This document shows positions 44,028 to 52,943 of a stretch of DNA of 64,000 nucleotides, piece after piece (position 1 is the first letter of the stretch; every line of letters starts with the position of its first letter). A program made the translations under genes and the position numbers. Origin of the DNA: Psychrobacillus sp042885655 (GTDB lineage: Bacteria; Bacillota; Bacilli; Bacillales_A; Planococcaceae); NCBI RefSeq assembly GCF_042885655.1, contig NZ_JBHVRO010000005.1:1-64000 (forward strand). The letters are read 5' to 3'. The notes beneath the pieces are model-generated. The model was not told the DNA's origin, searched no databases, and worked only from the letters and a program-made list of their open reading frames with translations.

Positions 44028-44078
44028 ACTATACTAGGTAATTGAGAAATATACAAGAAAAAAGCGAACGTCTATTCG
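44028..44078 (-). promoter_or_regulatory. recA promoter with LexA (SOS) box
   Basis: On the minus strand TTGTAT (44051-44056) and TATAGT (44028-44033) are 17 bp apart. Just upstream, CGAATAGACGTTCG (44065-44078) matches the Bacillus SOS box CGAAC-N4-GTTCG with one mismatch. Confidence 0.75.
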
Positions 44079-44111
44079 TTATTTTTACCATCAATTTCAT
44101 TTTAGAAGCTA

Positions 44112-44144
44112 AAAACAGTCCAAAAATCAATTTTGAACTGTTTT
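44112..44144. terminator. cinA terminator
   Basis: AAAACAGTCCAAAA and TTTTGAACTGTTTT form a stem with one mismatch and T runs on both sides, about 80 bp after the cinA stop codon and before the recA promoter. Confidence 0.75.
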
Positions 44145-44224
44145 TTTCGTTGAAAACTCTATTTTGGCTTAACGAAATAATTACTTCTACTCTTCCGTTC
44201 ACTTTGTACCAGTACTGAAAAAAG

Positions 44225-45481
44225 TTAAATGGTTGTAAATCCGTGTTCACGAAGTAACCTGATTAAATAGTGAATGGCAAACTTTACTGCTCTCAATCTG
44301 TTCGTGTTTCTCATTCCAGTAAGATTTAGCTGGTAGGAGAATGGTGCCATTTGGTTCAAAACAAGACCTATCCAAACAGTTCCTGCAGGCTGTCCACCAT
44401 GCGCATCTGGCCCAGCTGCGCCAGTAATACCAACACCTATATTCGTTCCAAACTTTTCTTTAATACGAATTGCCATGGCTTCTGCACATTTGCTAGAAAC
44501 AACACCGGATTCAGTAATAATTTGTTGCTTAACGCCAAGTTGCTCCACTTTAATCTCTTCGGTATATGTAATCATACCTCCAACTAAAACTGCTCCCATG
44601 CCAGGGATTGAAGCAAGTTCTGATTGAAATAATCCTGCAGTCATACTTTCAGCAGCAGAAATAGTCAATTGGTTTTCAACTAAAATTTCCTGAAGCTTGG
44701 AAGCAAGAGAGTCATCATTATAACCATAAACATACTCTCCTACCCGCTTAAAAATCTCAGCTTGAAGGGTATCAATTTTTTCACGTGCATCCAACTCAGT
44801 CTCACTTTTAGCAGTAAGACGCAACGTAACTTCTCCATCTGAAGCAAGTGGTGCTAATGTGGGATTCGTTTGATTATCCAAAAGGTCTTGGACTTTTGTT
44901 TCTAATTCCGCTTCTCCAATTCCATAAAAACGAATAACATGTGATAATATAATTGTTTCTTCATTTATCAATTTTGAAAGCATTGGTTTTGCTTCAAATT
45001 GGAACATTGGCTCCATTTCTTTTGGTGGACCAGGTAAAAGTATATATGAGTGCTTATCTGTAGATAACAGCATTCCTGGAGCCATACCATGCTTATTTGG
45101 AAGGACATTGCAACCTTCTAATATTAACGCTTGCTTTTTATTATTTTCAGTCATTACGCGATTCATTCTTTTGAAAAACTCTTCAATATCTACCAAGGCA
45201 TGATCATCCATTATTAATCTCTTATTCAAATGGGTAGCAATCGTTTCCTTTGTTAAATCATCTTTTGTTGGTCCTAAACCGCCTGTGAAAATGAGTAAAT
45301 CTGCACGTTGTTCTGCGAGTTTAATGGTTTCTAATAATCGATTGGAATTATCACCTACTACTGTATGATAATACACGTCGATTCCTAGCTCAGCTAATTG
45401 AGATGATATAAATTTTGCATTTGTATTGGAAATTTGCCCCAATAACAATTCTGAACCCACGGCAATAATTTCTGCTTTCAT
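44225..45481 (-). CDS. cinA: CinA (competence/damage-inducible protein)
   Basis: A 418-residue protein with an N-terminal MoaB/MogA-like nucleotide pyrophosphatase domain (about 1-170; TGGLGPTKDDLTKE) and a C-terminal PncC-type domain (about 255-415; SAAESMTAGLFQSELASIPG). In several bacteria these repair oxidised NAD and recycle nicotinamide mononucleotide. It lies between pgsA and recA and has its own terminator. Confidence 0.95.
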   Translation of the reverse strand: MKAEIIAVGSELLLGQISNTNAKFISSQLAELGIDVYYHTVVGDNSNRLLETIKLAEQRADLLIFTGGLGPTKDDLTKETIATHLNKRLIMDDHALVDIEEFFKRMNRVMTENNKKQALILEGCNVLPNKHGMAPGMLLSTDKHSYILLPGPPKEMEPMFQFEAKPMLSKLINEETIILSHVIRFYGIGEAELETKVQDLLDNQTNPTLAPLASDGEVTLRLTAKSETELDAREKIDTLQAEIFKRVGEYVYGYNDDSLASKLQEILVENQLTISAAESMTAGLFQSELASIPGMGAVLVGGMITYTEEIKVEQLGVKQQIITESGVVSSKCAEAMAIRIKEKFGTNIGVGITGAAGPDAHGGQPAGTVWIGLVLNQMAPFSYQLNLTGMRNTNRLRAVKFAIHYLIRLLREHGFTTI

Positions 45482-45498
45482 CTACTCATTCTTCCTTC

Positions 45499-46083
45499 CT
45501 ACTTAGAATCCAGTAATACTTTACGGTTTAAATAAAAGTAATCGATACCAGACCATAAAGTAAATACAAGGCAAATATACAACATAATCATGTCAAAAGG
45601 GATGGAGAACATTTCAAAGAAAACATTTCCTAATAACAAGGAAGATATTGCAATAATTTGTGTCCACATTTTAATTTTCCCTAACATGTTTGCTGCAACT
45701 ACTTCTCCTTCATTTGCTAGAATCAAGCGTAATCCTGTTACTGCAAACTCACGACTAATAATTAAAATTACTACCCATGCAGGTGCAATTCCAAACTGAA
45801 CTAAAATGATAAGTGCAGCTGAAACAAGAAGTTTATCTGCTAAAGGATCTAAAAACTTCCCCATATTGGTCACTAAATTATATTTACGCGCATAATAACC
45901 ATCAATAAAATCGGTAATCGAAGCAATAATAAAAACAATTGCTCCAATTAGATGTCCCATAGGTATAGTTGCCCCAAGAAAACTTACATTTCCCCAGTTA
46001 AAATCAATCAGCATAAAAAACATAAAAACGGGAATTAAAAAGATACGAAACATCGAAATTTGATTTGGAACATTCATTTTCAT
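45499..46083 (-). CDS. pgsA: CDP-diacylglycerol-glycerol-3-phosphate phosphatidyltransferase
   Basis: A 194-residue membrane enzyme that makes phosphatidylglycerol phosphate. The CDP-alcohol motif DFIDGYYARKY...GKFLDPLADK holds the catalytic aspartates. About five membrane helices are predicted. AAGGAGC lies 9 nt before the first ATG. It sits between rodZ and cinA, the usual order. Confidence 0.96.
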   Translation of the reverse strand: MKMNVPNQISMFRIFLIPVFMFFMLIDFNWGNVSFLGATIPMGHLIGAIVFIIASITDFIDGYYARKYNLVTNMGKFLDPLADKLLVSAALIILVQFGIAPAWVVILIISREFAVTGLRLILANEGEVVAANMLGKIKMWTQIIAISSLLLGNVFFEMFSIPFDMIMLYICLVFTLWSGIDYFYLNRKVLLDSK

Positions 46084-46134
46084 CTATAGTAAGCTCCTTT
46101 CATTTTTCAAACAAAATAGCCATCTTATAGATGA

Positions 46135-47001
46135 CTATTTGTTGAACTGTATTACTAAATTTTGAGTAGTTCTATTTGGTTGAAATTCAACCAATTGATC
46201 ATTAATATACACCATGTTACCTGGAGTATGACCCATTCGAACACGAATACGTGAAAATTCACTTGCATCTAACTCATAAGTCTCACCAGCATTAACTGCT
46301 CGATCAACTAGTATTTTATTGTTTTCATCTCTTATATTAAGCCACGTTTTATTAGCCGCAACTACTTTTAAATCGTATTTTTCAGCATTCGTTAAATCAT
46401 AGGTAGTCGTTTCTCCTTGCGTTTCGACAATTGTTAGCTGTTGTTCTGGTTTTGTTTCTTCAACTGGTGGAACGACCTCTTCTTTAGGCTCTTCTGTAGG
46501 CTTTTCTTCCTCTTTTGGTTTAACCGAACTATTTTCTTCGGACTTTGGTTTTGTTTCCATTGTTAAAGTAGTATCTACTTCAGTTTGATCTACTTCGTTT
46601 TTTGGCGTCTTCTGAAAAAGAATCCACAAGATAACGATAATAACAATAATGAATAGGGCAACAACAACCATTGGAAAAACTTCCATTAATTTATTGGAAG
46701 AACGACCACCTAAAGATCTTCTAGTAGGAGTTGCTGGAATATTTTTTGAAACTTCTTCATTTGATGGAGTAGGAATTTCAGTTTTATACATTTCTAATAG
46801 CTCGTCCCCATTTAAACCAACTGCTTCTGCATATTGCTTTATAAATGCACGCACATAGAAAGATCCTGGCATCGTTTCATAGTTACCTTCTTCTATTCCC
46901 GCCAAATATCTCTTTTGAATTTTTGTAATTTCTTGTAAATCATCAATACTATAACCTTTTGCTTTTCTCGCATCTTTTAAGCGAGATCCCAGTTCTGTCA
47001 A
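46135..47001 (-). CDS. rodZ: RodZ-type cell-shape protein (YmfM)
   Basis: A 288-residue bitopic membrane protein. The N-terminal HTH (about 5-70; LKDARKAKGYSIDDLQEI) binds MreB in relatives; one membrane helix follows (about 105-128), then a K/E/P-rich linker of about 60 residues and a C-terminal DUF4115 domain. It starts at a TTG 6-7 nt after GTAGGTG. An AAATAG...CTATTT hairpin overlaps its end. Confidence 0.9.
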   Translation of the reverse strand: MTELGSRLKDARKAKGYSIDDLQEITKIQKRYLAGIEEGNYETMPGSFYVRAFIKQYAEAVGLNGDELLEMYKTEIPTPSNEEVSKNIPATPTRRSLGGRSSNKLMEVFPMVVVALFIIVIIVILWILFQKTPKNEVDQTEVDTTLTMETKPKSEENSSVKPKEEEKPTEEPKEEVVPPVEETKPEQQLTIVETQGETTTYDLTNAEKYDLKVVAANKTWLNIRDENNKILVDRAVNAGETYELDASEFSRIRVRMGHTPGNMVYINDQLVEFQPNRTTQNLVIQFNK

Positions 47002-47017
47002 TTAAAACACCTACCTG

Positions 47018-47815
47018 TTAAAAATTAAATCCACCAAATCCTTCAAATCCCTTGTCGGACATTCCGTGGTTTTTCTCCATCATTTCATACGTAAATTCTT
47101 CCTCAGGGCTATGACGAAGTTCAATTATATAATCAAAATCATCAATTGAATACTCGGAATGCTGGATAAACATATCCGGGTGTTCTACTACTTTAATAGT
47201 TGGCATACGCATCATTTCTCTAACTAACATTTGATGTTTTTCATCATTTGAATTTCTTGTCACAATACCATCTAATATAAAAATATTGCGATCACTAAAC
47301 TCGTCCCCTGCAAGTTGACTTCTGATAGTTTGCTTAATCATTGTAGAAGAAAGAAATATCCATTTTTTATTTGCACATACGCTCGCAGCAACAACTGATT
47401 CGGTTTTACCTACACGCGGCATCCCTCTAATTCCAATTAACTTATGACCTTCTTGTTTAAATATTTCCGCCATAAAATCTACAAGTAAACCTAGTTCATC
47501 ACGAACAAAACGAAATGTCTTTTTATCATCGGCATCTCGTTGAATATATCTACCATGTCTAACAGCTAGGCGATCTCTAAGCTTCGGTTCTCTAAACTTA
47601 GTTAATTGAATCGTTTCCATCGTAGAAGCAATATGCTCAAATCGCTCGATATTTTCTTTTTTTTCTGCTTTAATAAGCATTCCACGACGACCTTCGTCCA
47701 CACCGTTAATTGTGACAATGTTTACTCTAAGCATACCAAGTAAAGAAGCAATATCTCCGAGAAGTCCGGGACGATTTATCTGAATTTCGTATTCAAAAAA
47801 CCACTCACTAGCCAT
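47018..47815 (-). CDS. ymfK: YmfK-type protein with ACT-like and P-loop regions
   Basis: A 265-residue cytoplasmic protein of the DUF3388 family. Residues about 8-75 look like an ACT domain (YEIQINRPGLLGDIASLL); residues about 125-190 contain GMPRVGKTE, a Walker A-type loop. The function is not established. The neighbours ymfI and rodZ are the same as in B. subtilis. GAGAGGAC lies about 9 nt before the ATG. Confidence 0.85.
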   Translation of the reverse strand: MASEWFFEYEIQINRPGLLGDIASLLGMLRVNIVTINGVDEGRRGMLIKAEKKENIERFEHIASTMETIQLTKFREPKLRDRLAVRHGRYIQRDADDKKTFRFVRDELGLLVDFMAEIFKQEGHKLIGIRGMPRVGKTESVVAASVCANKKWIFLSSTMIKQTIRSQLAGDEFSDRNIFILDGIVTRNSNDEKHQMLVREMMRMPTIKVVEHPDMFIQHSEYSIDDFDYIIELRHSPEEEFTYEMMEKNHGMSDKGFEGFGGFNF

Positions 47816-47905
47816 ACTATATCTGTCCTCTCTATTTAGATGACGTTATTCACTCATTATAAGTTCTATCATATCTGATTTCTTAGATGAATAAAAGAAA
47901 AAAAG

Positions 47906-47930
47906 AAAAGAGCTGCAATAAAGCTCTTTT
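47906..47930 (-). terminator. Terminator, outer copy
   Basis: AAAAGAGCT and AGCTCTTTT form a 9-bp stem followed by a T-rich stretch on the minus strand. A closely similar terminator lies at 48268-48291, on the other side of repeat copy F. Confidence 0.75.
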
Positions 47931-47979
47931 CAGACTGTAGACAAACTCAATTTTGGATGTATAGAGTTGTATATTAAAT

Positions 47980-48160
47980 TGGCAGGGACCACCACTTCGC
48001 TTTCCGTGGGCTTGGCTTCAGCCTCCTAGGCCAACACGATGTTGGTCATGAAGGCGTCGCCTCAGGACGAGGCGCCCTTAGCCTTCCTTCCGTCACTGCG
48101 TTCCTGAGGGGTCTTCAGCTCAAGCTATTCCCACAGGAGTCTTCATGGGTGCCCTGCCTT
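47980..48160. repeat. Palindromic GC-rich repeat, copy F
   Basis: Inverted ends GGCAGGGACCACC and GGGTGCCCTGCC, with CGCTTTCCGTGGGCTTGGCT and CTCAAGCTATTCCCACAGGA inside, and a variable centre with CCAACACGATGTTGG and GGCGTCGCCTCAGGACGAGG. Apart from the terminators, nothing else is seen in the gap 47.82-48.36 kb. Confidence 0.7.
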
Positions 48161-48267
48161 GTAAACAATTCCTAATAATAGTTATCCACTATCTTCTCTT
48201 TTATTTGGATGAAGTAACCTCATTTCTATTCTTAAGCGTTTTATAAAATACTTTGTCGTCAAGATAA

Positions 48268-48291
48268 AAAAAAGCTGCAATAAAGCTCTTT
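48268..48291 (-). terminator. ymfI terminator, inner copy
   Basis: On the minus strand AAAGAGCT pairs with AGCTTTTT (one G-T) around TTATTGC, followed by T residues. It lies about 70 bp beyond the ymfI stop codon. Confidence 0.65.
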
Positions 48292-48359
48292 GATTTTCGT
48301 ATTTGGTTATTCAGACTATGGTCTAGTACGAGCTTATAGTCTAGAACATCCTAATCATA

Positions 48360-49091
48360 TTAAATATACCATCCACCATTTACACGAATAATTTGACCGG
48401 TTATATAATTTGCTTTCTCGCTAACTAGAAATAACACTGTATTCGCTACATCTTCCGCAGAACCAAATACACCTGTTGGTATTTCCTCCAATAGGAGTTG
48501 TCGAACTTCTTGTTCCACATGATGATTCATTTTAGTATCAATAAACCCTGGAGCAACTGTATTAACGGTAATTTTTTGGGAACCTACTTCTTTTGCAAAA
48601 GCTTTTACAAATGCATGTTGAGCCCCTTTTGCAGCAGAATAAGCAACTTCATAGGAAGCACCTGTTTCTCCCCAAATTGAACCTACAAAAACAATTGAAG
48701 CATTTTCACATTTGCGAAGTTTAGGAGTCAATTGAGCAACTAAGTACATTGGATGCTCCACATGTACTTGAAATAGATGGCGAATCTCTTTTAATGTAGT
48801 ATCTTCTAGTCCTTTATACAAACTATGCCCTTGAGCAAAAACAACTGACTGTATTGAAAAAATAGAAGATGATAACTTTTCTACTGACTCCGCATCACGC
48901 ATATCGGCTTGTACGGGTATAAATTCTTGCTCATGATAAGTTGCTTCTAACTTTTCTAAGAGACGTTTTACAAGCTCTTCATTGCTTGCATAATGTAAGT
49001 ACAAAGACCAACCAGCTTCTGCAAGTTTATAACTAATTGCATGGCCGATTTCACCTGATGCACCTACTACTAATGCAAACTTTTTATTCAT
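48360..49091 (-). CDS. ymfI: Short-chain dehydrogenase/reductase YmfI
   Basis: A 243-residue NAD(P)-dependent oxidoreductase. VVGASGEIGHAIS is the cofactor loop, YSAAKGA holds the catalytic Tyr and Lys, and VAPGFIDTKMN is the usual C-terminal signature. The fold is close to 3-oxoacyl-ACP reductases (FabG-like), but the substrate is not known. The ATG at 49091 overlaps the end of ymfH, which excludes the longer reading. Confidence 0.9.
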   Translation of the reverse strand: MNKKFALVVGASGEIGHAISYKLAEAGWSLYLHYASNEELVKRLLEKLEATYHEQEFIPVQADMRDAESVEKLSSSIFSIQSVVFAQGHSLYKGLEDTTLKEIRHLFQVHVEHPMYLVAQLTPKLRKCENASIVFVGSIWGETGASYEVAYSAAKGAQHAFVKAFAKEVGSQKITVNTVAPGFIDTKMNHHVEQEVRQLLLEEIPTGVFGSAEDVANTVLFLVSEKANYITGQIIRVNGGWYI

Positions 49092-50388
49092 TGTTCTTTT
49101 TCTCTTTTGGAATAATTGTAAATACGGTATGTGCATCTTCGTCTTGCATCGATTCAAAAGCATTTCTAACTTGTTCCATCGTTATATTTTCCAGCGTTGG
49201 AACAACATCAAATAAGTTCATATTGTTGAATGAGTAACGTGTAAATTGATTGGCAATATATTCAATAGAGTTTAATGCACGTAAGAAAAATCCGATTTTC
49301 TTACGTGTAATGCGTTTTAAATCTTCGTCCGAAAACTTCCATTCTTTCGAATTGTCTAGAATAGCTTGTTTGATCGATTTTACCAGCTCATTTGTGTCAA
49401 TAGAATCAGAACCAATCATAGTAAACCCATAACCATGTTCCATCGAAAAATCTGCAGAGTATGATTCATCAACTAAACCCTTTTCATAAACATCCTGATA
49501 GAAGAGAGACGTTCTTCCGAAAATGAGTTCTACTGCTACTTGCATAGAAAGCTCATAATTTAACATTTCTTTACCAGAAATATTCGTATTATTTGATTTT
49601 ATCCCGAAAATTACCTTTGGTTTTTGTACATCCATCTGTAATGTTCTTTCTGAAAAAGCTACAGAACTTTGCTCATTTGGAAAAAATCGTTTAATTTCCT
49701 GTGGTTGTTCAAATGATTTCGATGATTGATCTTTTTTAATAAAAGTCATCATTTCTTCCGGATTCACTGCTCCTACGACAAATACCATCATATTGGAAGG
49801 ATGGTAAAAAGTATTATAGCATTCATATAAATGATCAGCTGTAATTTGTTGTATCGATTCAACAGTTCCAGCGATGTCTATTTTTACTGGATGTTCTTTA
49901 TACATGTTCTCTATTGCACCAAAGTATAAACGCCAATCTGGTTGGTCATCATACATCGTTATTTCCTGTGCAATAATACCTTTTTCTTTTTCAACTGTTT
50001 GTTCAGTAAAGTAAGGTTGTTGCACAAAATCAAGCAATACTTTCGTATTTTCTAGCACAAGATCTGTTGATGAGAACAAATAGGCGGTTCTAGTAAAAGA
50101 AGTAAATGCATTAGCTGATGCCCCGTTCTCACTAAACTTTTGAAATACATCCCCTTCTTCTTTTTCAAACATTTTATGCTCTAAAAAATGTGCTATTCCG
50201 TCAGGAACAATTACTGGTTCATCCTTTCCAAGAGGAATAAATTCCCGGTCAATCGAACCATAATTTGTAGTAAAAGTTACAAAAGTTTTAGAGAACCCTT
50301 TTTTGGGTAAAATATAAACATTTAAACCATTTGGCAGTTTTTCATGGTATAAAGTTTCTTCTAGTTGATTAAAATAAGTTTCATTCAT
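49084..50388 (-). CDS. ymfH: M16 zinc peptidase YmfH
   Basis: A 434-residue processing peptidase. The inverted zinc motif is HFLEH (about residue 70), with the downstream glutamate in EKGIIAQEI. It pairs with YmfF, which lacks the zinc motif, in the two-subunit arrangement known for mitochondrial and AlbE/AlbF-type peptidases. The physiological substrate in Bacillales is not well established. AAGGATGG lies 8 nt before the ATG, which overlaps the ymfF end. Confidence 0.9.
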   Translation of the reverse strand: MNETYFNQLEETLYHEKLPNGLNVYILPKKGFSKTFVTFTTNYGSIDREFIPLGKDEPVIVPDGIAHFLEHKMFEKEEGDVFQKFSENGASANAFTSFTRTAYLFSSTDLVLENTKVLLDFVQQPYFTEQTVEKEKGIIAQEITMYDDQPDWRLYFGAIENMYKEHPVKIDIAGTVESIQQITADHLYECYNTFYHPSNMMVFVVGAVNPEEMMTFIKKDQSSKSFEQPQEIKRFFPNEQSSVAFSERTLQMDVQKPKVIFGIKSNNTNISGKEMLNYELSMQVAVELIFGRTSLFYQDVYEKGLVDESYSADFSMEHGYGFTMIGSDSIDTNELVKSIKQAILDNSKEWKFSDEDLKRITRKKIGFFLRALNSIEYIANQFTRYSFNNMNLFDVVPTLENITMEQVRNAFESMQDEDAHTVFTIIPKEKKNNE

Positions 50389-51664
50389 TGCTTGCACCAT
50401 CCTTACCAGATAGGAAATAGACAAACTCCTTCTCTATTTTAGAAGCCATCTGTTTTATTTGTTCCTTTGTCACATTGGACCATTTTTCTACCCATTCTTC
50501 GACCGTAAAATCTTCATTTAATTCTTTATATTGATCATAAATATCAATTTGCGCTCTTGCAGAATCTAAAGCTTCTTTTAATTGATTTTTTAACATCGAT
50601 TTTGTTTGGTTAATTTCTAAGTCAGAGATATCACCTTTTTGCATAGCTTTTAGCTGTTCATCAATTAATTGAACTGCTTTTTCTTGCAAATTTGAATCAA
50701 TACCTGCTAACACAAAAATTAGACCATACAAAGAAGAATAATTACTTGAAGCATAGTAAGCCATACTTTCTTTTTCCCGGACATTCATGAATATCTTTGA
50801 ATGAGCAAATCCTCCTAATATGCCATTTGTCATTTGCATAATAGGATATTCTTCCGAATAAAAAGTAATTGGTGTATGATAGGCGATATGTAATTTCCCT
50901 TGTTTCATGTCTTGAATTTCATGTAAATAATTCTTACCATTTATTATTTGTTGTTGCTCAATGTGATTCTCAATTGGAACTGTCCCTTTTCTGTCCGAAA
51001 ATGTGAAATGATTTTTCATTTTCTCTTTAATATCTTGAACATCAATATCCCCAACTATATAAATGGAAAGCTCATCATCATCTAATAATTTTTTATGCAT
51101 GTCGATCAATTGTTCATTTGTAATTGATTGTACTGTAGCTACTGTCCCATTTGAAGAGATAGATGCAGGTTGATCTGGACGAATATTTTCGAGCAAACGT
51201 TGTTGAGCATATCTTGTTTTGTCATCATACATCGATTGAATTCTCTCAATCACTTGTTCCTTCTCGCGTTTTACAATCGAATCTACAAATTTCCCGTTCA
51301 CTAATAAAGGTTTGAAAATCACTGTTGCAAGTAATGAAAAAACTTCATCTACTACTTTTTCTTTTAATAAATATGCATCATTCACCATTTCTGCATTTAA
51401 GGAAAAAATATGATTGTTTCCCTTTTTAGATGTATCAAAATATAATACCGCTCCATATAAATCATCTAATCGTTTACGAAATTCTGCATTCGATGGATAT
51501 ACTTCATTGCTATATTGAAGTATGTTGGCAAGCACTGCACGAATGGAAGCGTCTTGTGCTGTTATTGATTGTTTCCACTTAAATGAAATATTAATTGTTT
51601 TAAATTGTTCTGTCGGTCGTACATAAAGCTTAACACCATGTGCAAGATCAAACTGCTGAAACAT
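50381..51664 (-). CDS. ymfF: M16-like inactive partner YmfF
   Basis: A 427-residue protein with the M16 fold but without HxxEH; the equivalent region near residue 40-70 has no zinc ligands. It is expected to be the substrate-binding partner of YmfH. The gene overlaps ymfH by 8 bp, which supports equal production. The ATG is preceded by AAGGGGGACACCAAC. Confidence 0.88.
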   Translation of the reverse strand: MFQQFDLAHGVKLYVRPTEQFKTINISFKWKQSITAQDASIRAVLANILQYSNEVYPSNAEFRKRLDDLYGAVLYFDTSKKGNNHIFSLNAEMVNDAYLLKEKVVDEVFSLLATVIFKPLLVNGKFVDSIVKREKEQVIERIQSMYDDKTRYAQQRLLENIRPDQPASISSNGTVATVQSITNEQLIDMHKKLLDDDELSIYIVGDIDVQDIKEKMKNHFTFSDRKGTVPIENHIEQQQIINGKNYLHEIQDMKQGKLHIAYHTPITFYSEEYPIMQMTNGILGGFAHSKIFMNVREKESMAYYASSNYSSLYGLIFVLAGIDSNLQEKAVQLIDEQLKAMQKGDISDLEINQTKSMLKNQLKEALDSARAQIDIYDQYKELNEDFTVEEWVEKWSNVTKEQIKQMASKIEKEFVYFLSGKDGASNE

Positions 51665-51746
51665 GTTGGTGTCCCCCTTTTTCTTTCTAGTTTAACTCTT
51701 TCTTCTCTTCACTATACATGTTCTAACGATTCTATGACAAACAAAA

Positions 51747-51770
51747 AGGAACCAAATAAATTTGGTTCCT
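51747..51770 (-). terminator. nupQ distal terminator
   Basis: AGGAACCAAA and TTTGGTTCCT form a perfect 10-bp stem followed by TTTTTGTTTG on the minus strand. It lies about 210 bp beyond nupQ, with a repeat between. Confidence 0.7.
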
Positions 51771-51806
51771 AATTCTAAAATCAGAAAATTAGCTTACTAT
51801 TCAGCT

Positions 51807-51969
51807 ACAGACGCCAGCTACTCGAGGTTAAATGCCAATTTCCTGCGGAGGCTTAGGAACTGACTCCTTGGTCCGCACGAAGAAGGTCATGTCTGCTTTA
51901 CCAAATGATGTGGCGAACTTCGCAGACCTACCCCAACCACATTTGCTTTTGGTAGCTAAACGGCGTCTA
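51807..51969. repeat. Palindromic repeat, divergent copy G
   Basis: Inverted ends AGACGCC...GGCGTCT, with TGCGGAGGCTTAGGAACTGA, a GGTCCGCACGAAGAAGGTCA centre and CCACATTTGCTTTTGGTAGC. It is related in layout to copies A-F but diverged. It fills the gap between nupQ and ymfF. Confidence 0.5.
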
Positions 51970-51982
51970 TTCTCATTTCAAT

Positions 51983-52942
51983 TTATCTTTTCCCTTTAAT
52001 GTAAGGTACTCCACTAGCTTTTGGCGCATTTGCCTTACCAATAAATCCTGCTACCGCCAAAATTGTTAATACATAAGGTAAGATATGCAAGACGTAGCTT
52101 GGTACTTGGTCAATAAAAGGAATTTGCCCACCAACAATACTTAACGCTTGAGCAAAACCAAAGAATAGAGCTGCTCCAAGGGCTCCAAGTGGATGCCACT
52201 TACCAAATATCATTGCAGCAAGTGCCATGAACCCTTGTCCATTTATAGTAGTATGACTGAATTCTCCAGAGATGGCTTGAGAATATACTGCACCACCGAT
52301 ACCAGCAAGAGCTCCTGATAATACAACTGCAATATAACGCATTTTTGTTACATTTACACCCATTGTGTCAGCAGCCATCGGGTGCTCACCTACAGCACGA
52401 AGGCGTAAGCCGAACGGAGTTTTATAAATGACGAACCAAGCTCCAATTGCTACAGCAATAGCTAATATAGATGTAGAATACACATCTTTGAAAAACATTG
52501 GTCCAATTACTGGAATGTCACTTAAAAAAGGAATATCAAATCGTATGAAACGTTCCTGAATATAGTCTGTTTGCCCTTTACCGAAAATCATTTTCACAGA
52601 AAATAATGCGACTGCTACACCAAGCATATTAATCGCAACCCCAGATATGGTTTGATCTGCACGGAATGATATCGCTGCAACTGCATGCATTAAAGAAAAT
52701 AATGCAGAAGCAACCATCGCTGCAAGAAGTGCTAACCATGGAGTATAAACTCCGAATACGTCAACAAATTTCAAGTTAAATAGTATGCCGATAAATGCAC
52801 CCATTACCATTAAACCTTCTAGTCCAATGTTAACAACACCTGATCGCTCTGAGAAAACTCCTCCAATTGCCGTAAAGATAAGTGGAGCTGCATAAAAAAT
52901 AGCAGAGGGAATGATGAAATATAGAACATCTAAAAAGCTCAT
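51983..52942 (-). CDS. nupQ: Nucleoside ABC importer permease NupQ
   Basis: A 319-residue membrane protein of the branched-chain/sugar/nucleoside permease fold (about 8-9 helices). SERSGVVNIGLEGLM is the characteristic early motif of this permease pair, and AVGEHPMAADTMGVNV is the loop that contacts the ATPase. AAGGAGG lies 8 nt before the ATG. It works with NupP, the ATPase NupO and the lipoprotein NupN to import nucleosides. Confidence 0.92.
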   Translation of the reverse strand: MSFLDVLYFIIPSAIFYAAPLIFTAIGGVFSERSGVVNIGLEGLMVMGAFIGILFNLKFVDVFGVYTPWLALLAAMVASALFSLMHAVAAISFRADQTISGVAINMLGVAVALFSVKMIFGKGQTDYIQERFIRFDIPFLSDIPVIGPMFFKDVYSTSILAIAVAIGAWFVIYKTPFGLRLRAVGEHPMAADTMGVNVTKMRYIAVVLSGALAGIGGAVYSQAISGEFSHTTINGQGFMALAAMIFGKWHPLGALGAALFFGFAQALSIVGGQIPFIDQVPSYVLHILPYVLTILAVAGFIGKANAPKASGVPYIKGKR

Positions 52943-52943
52943 A

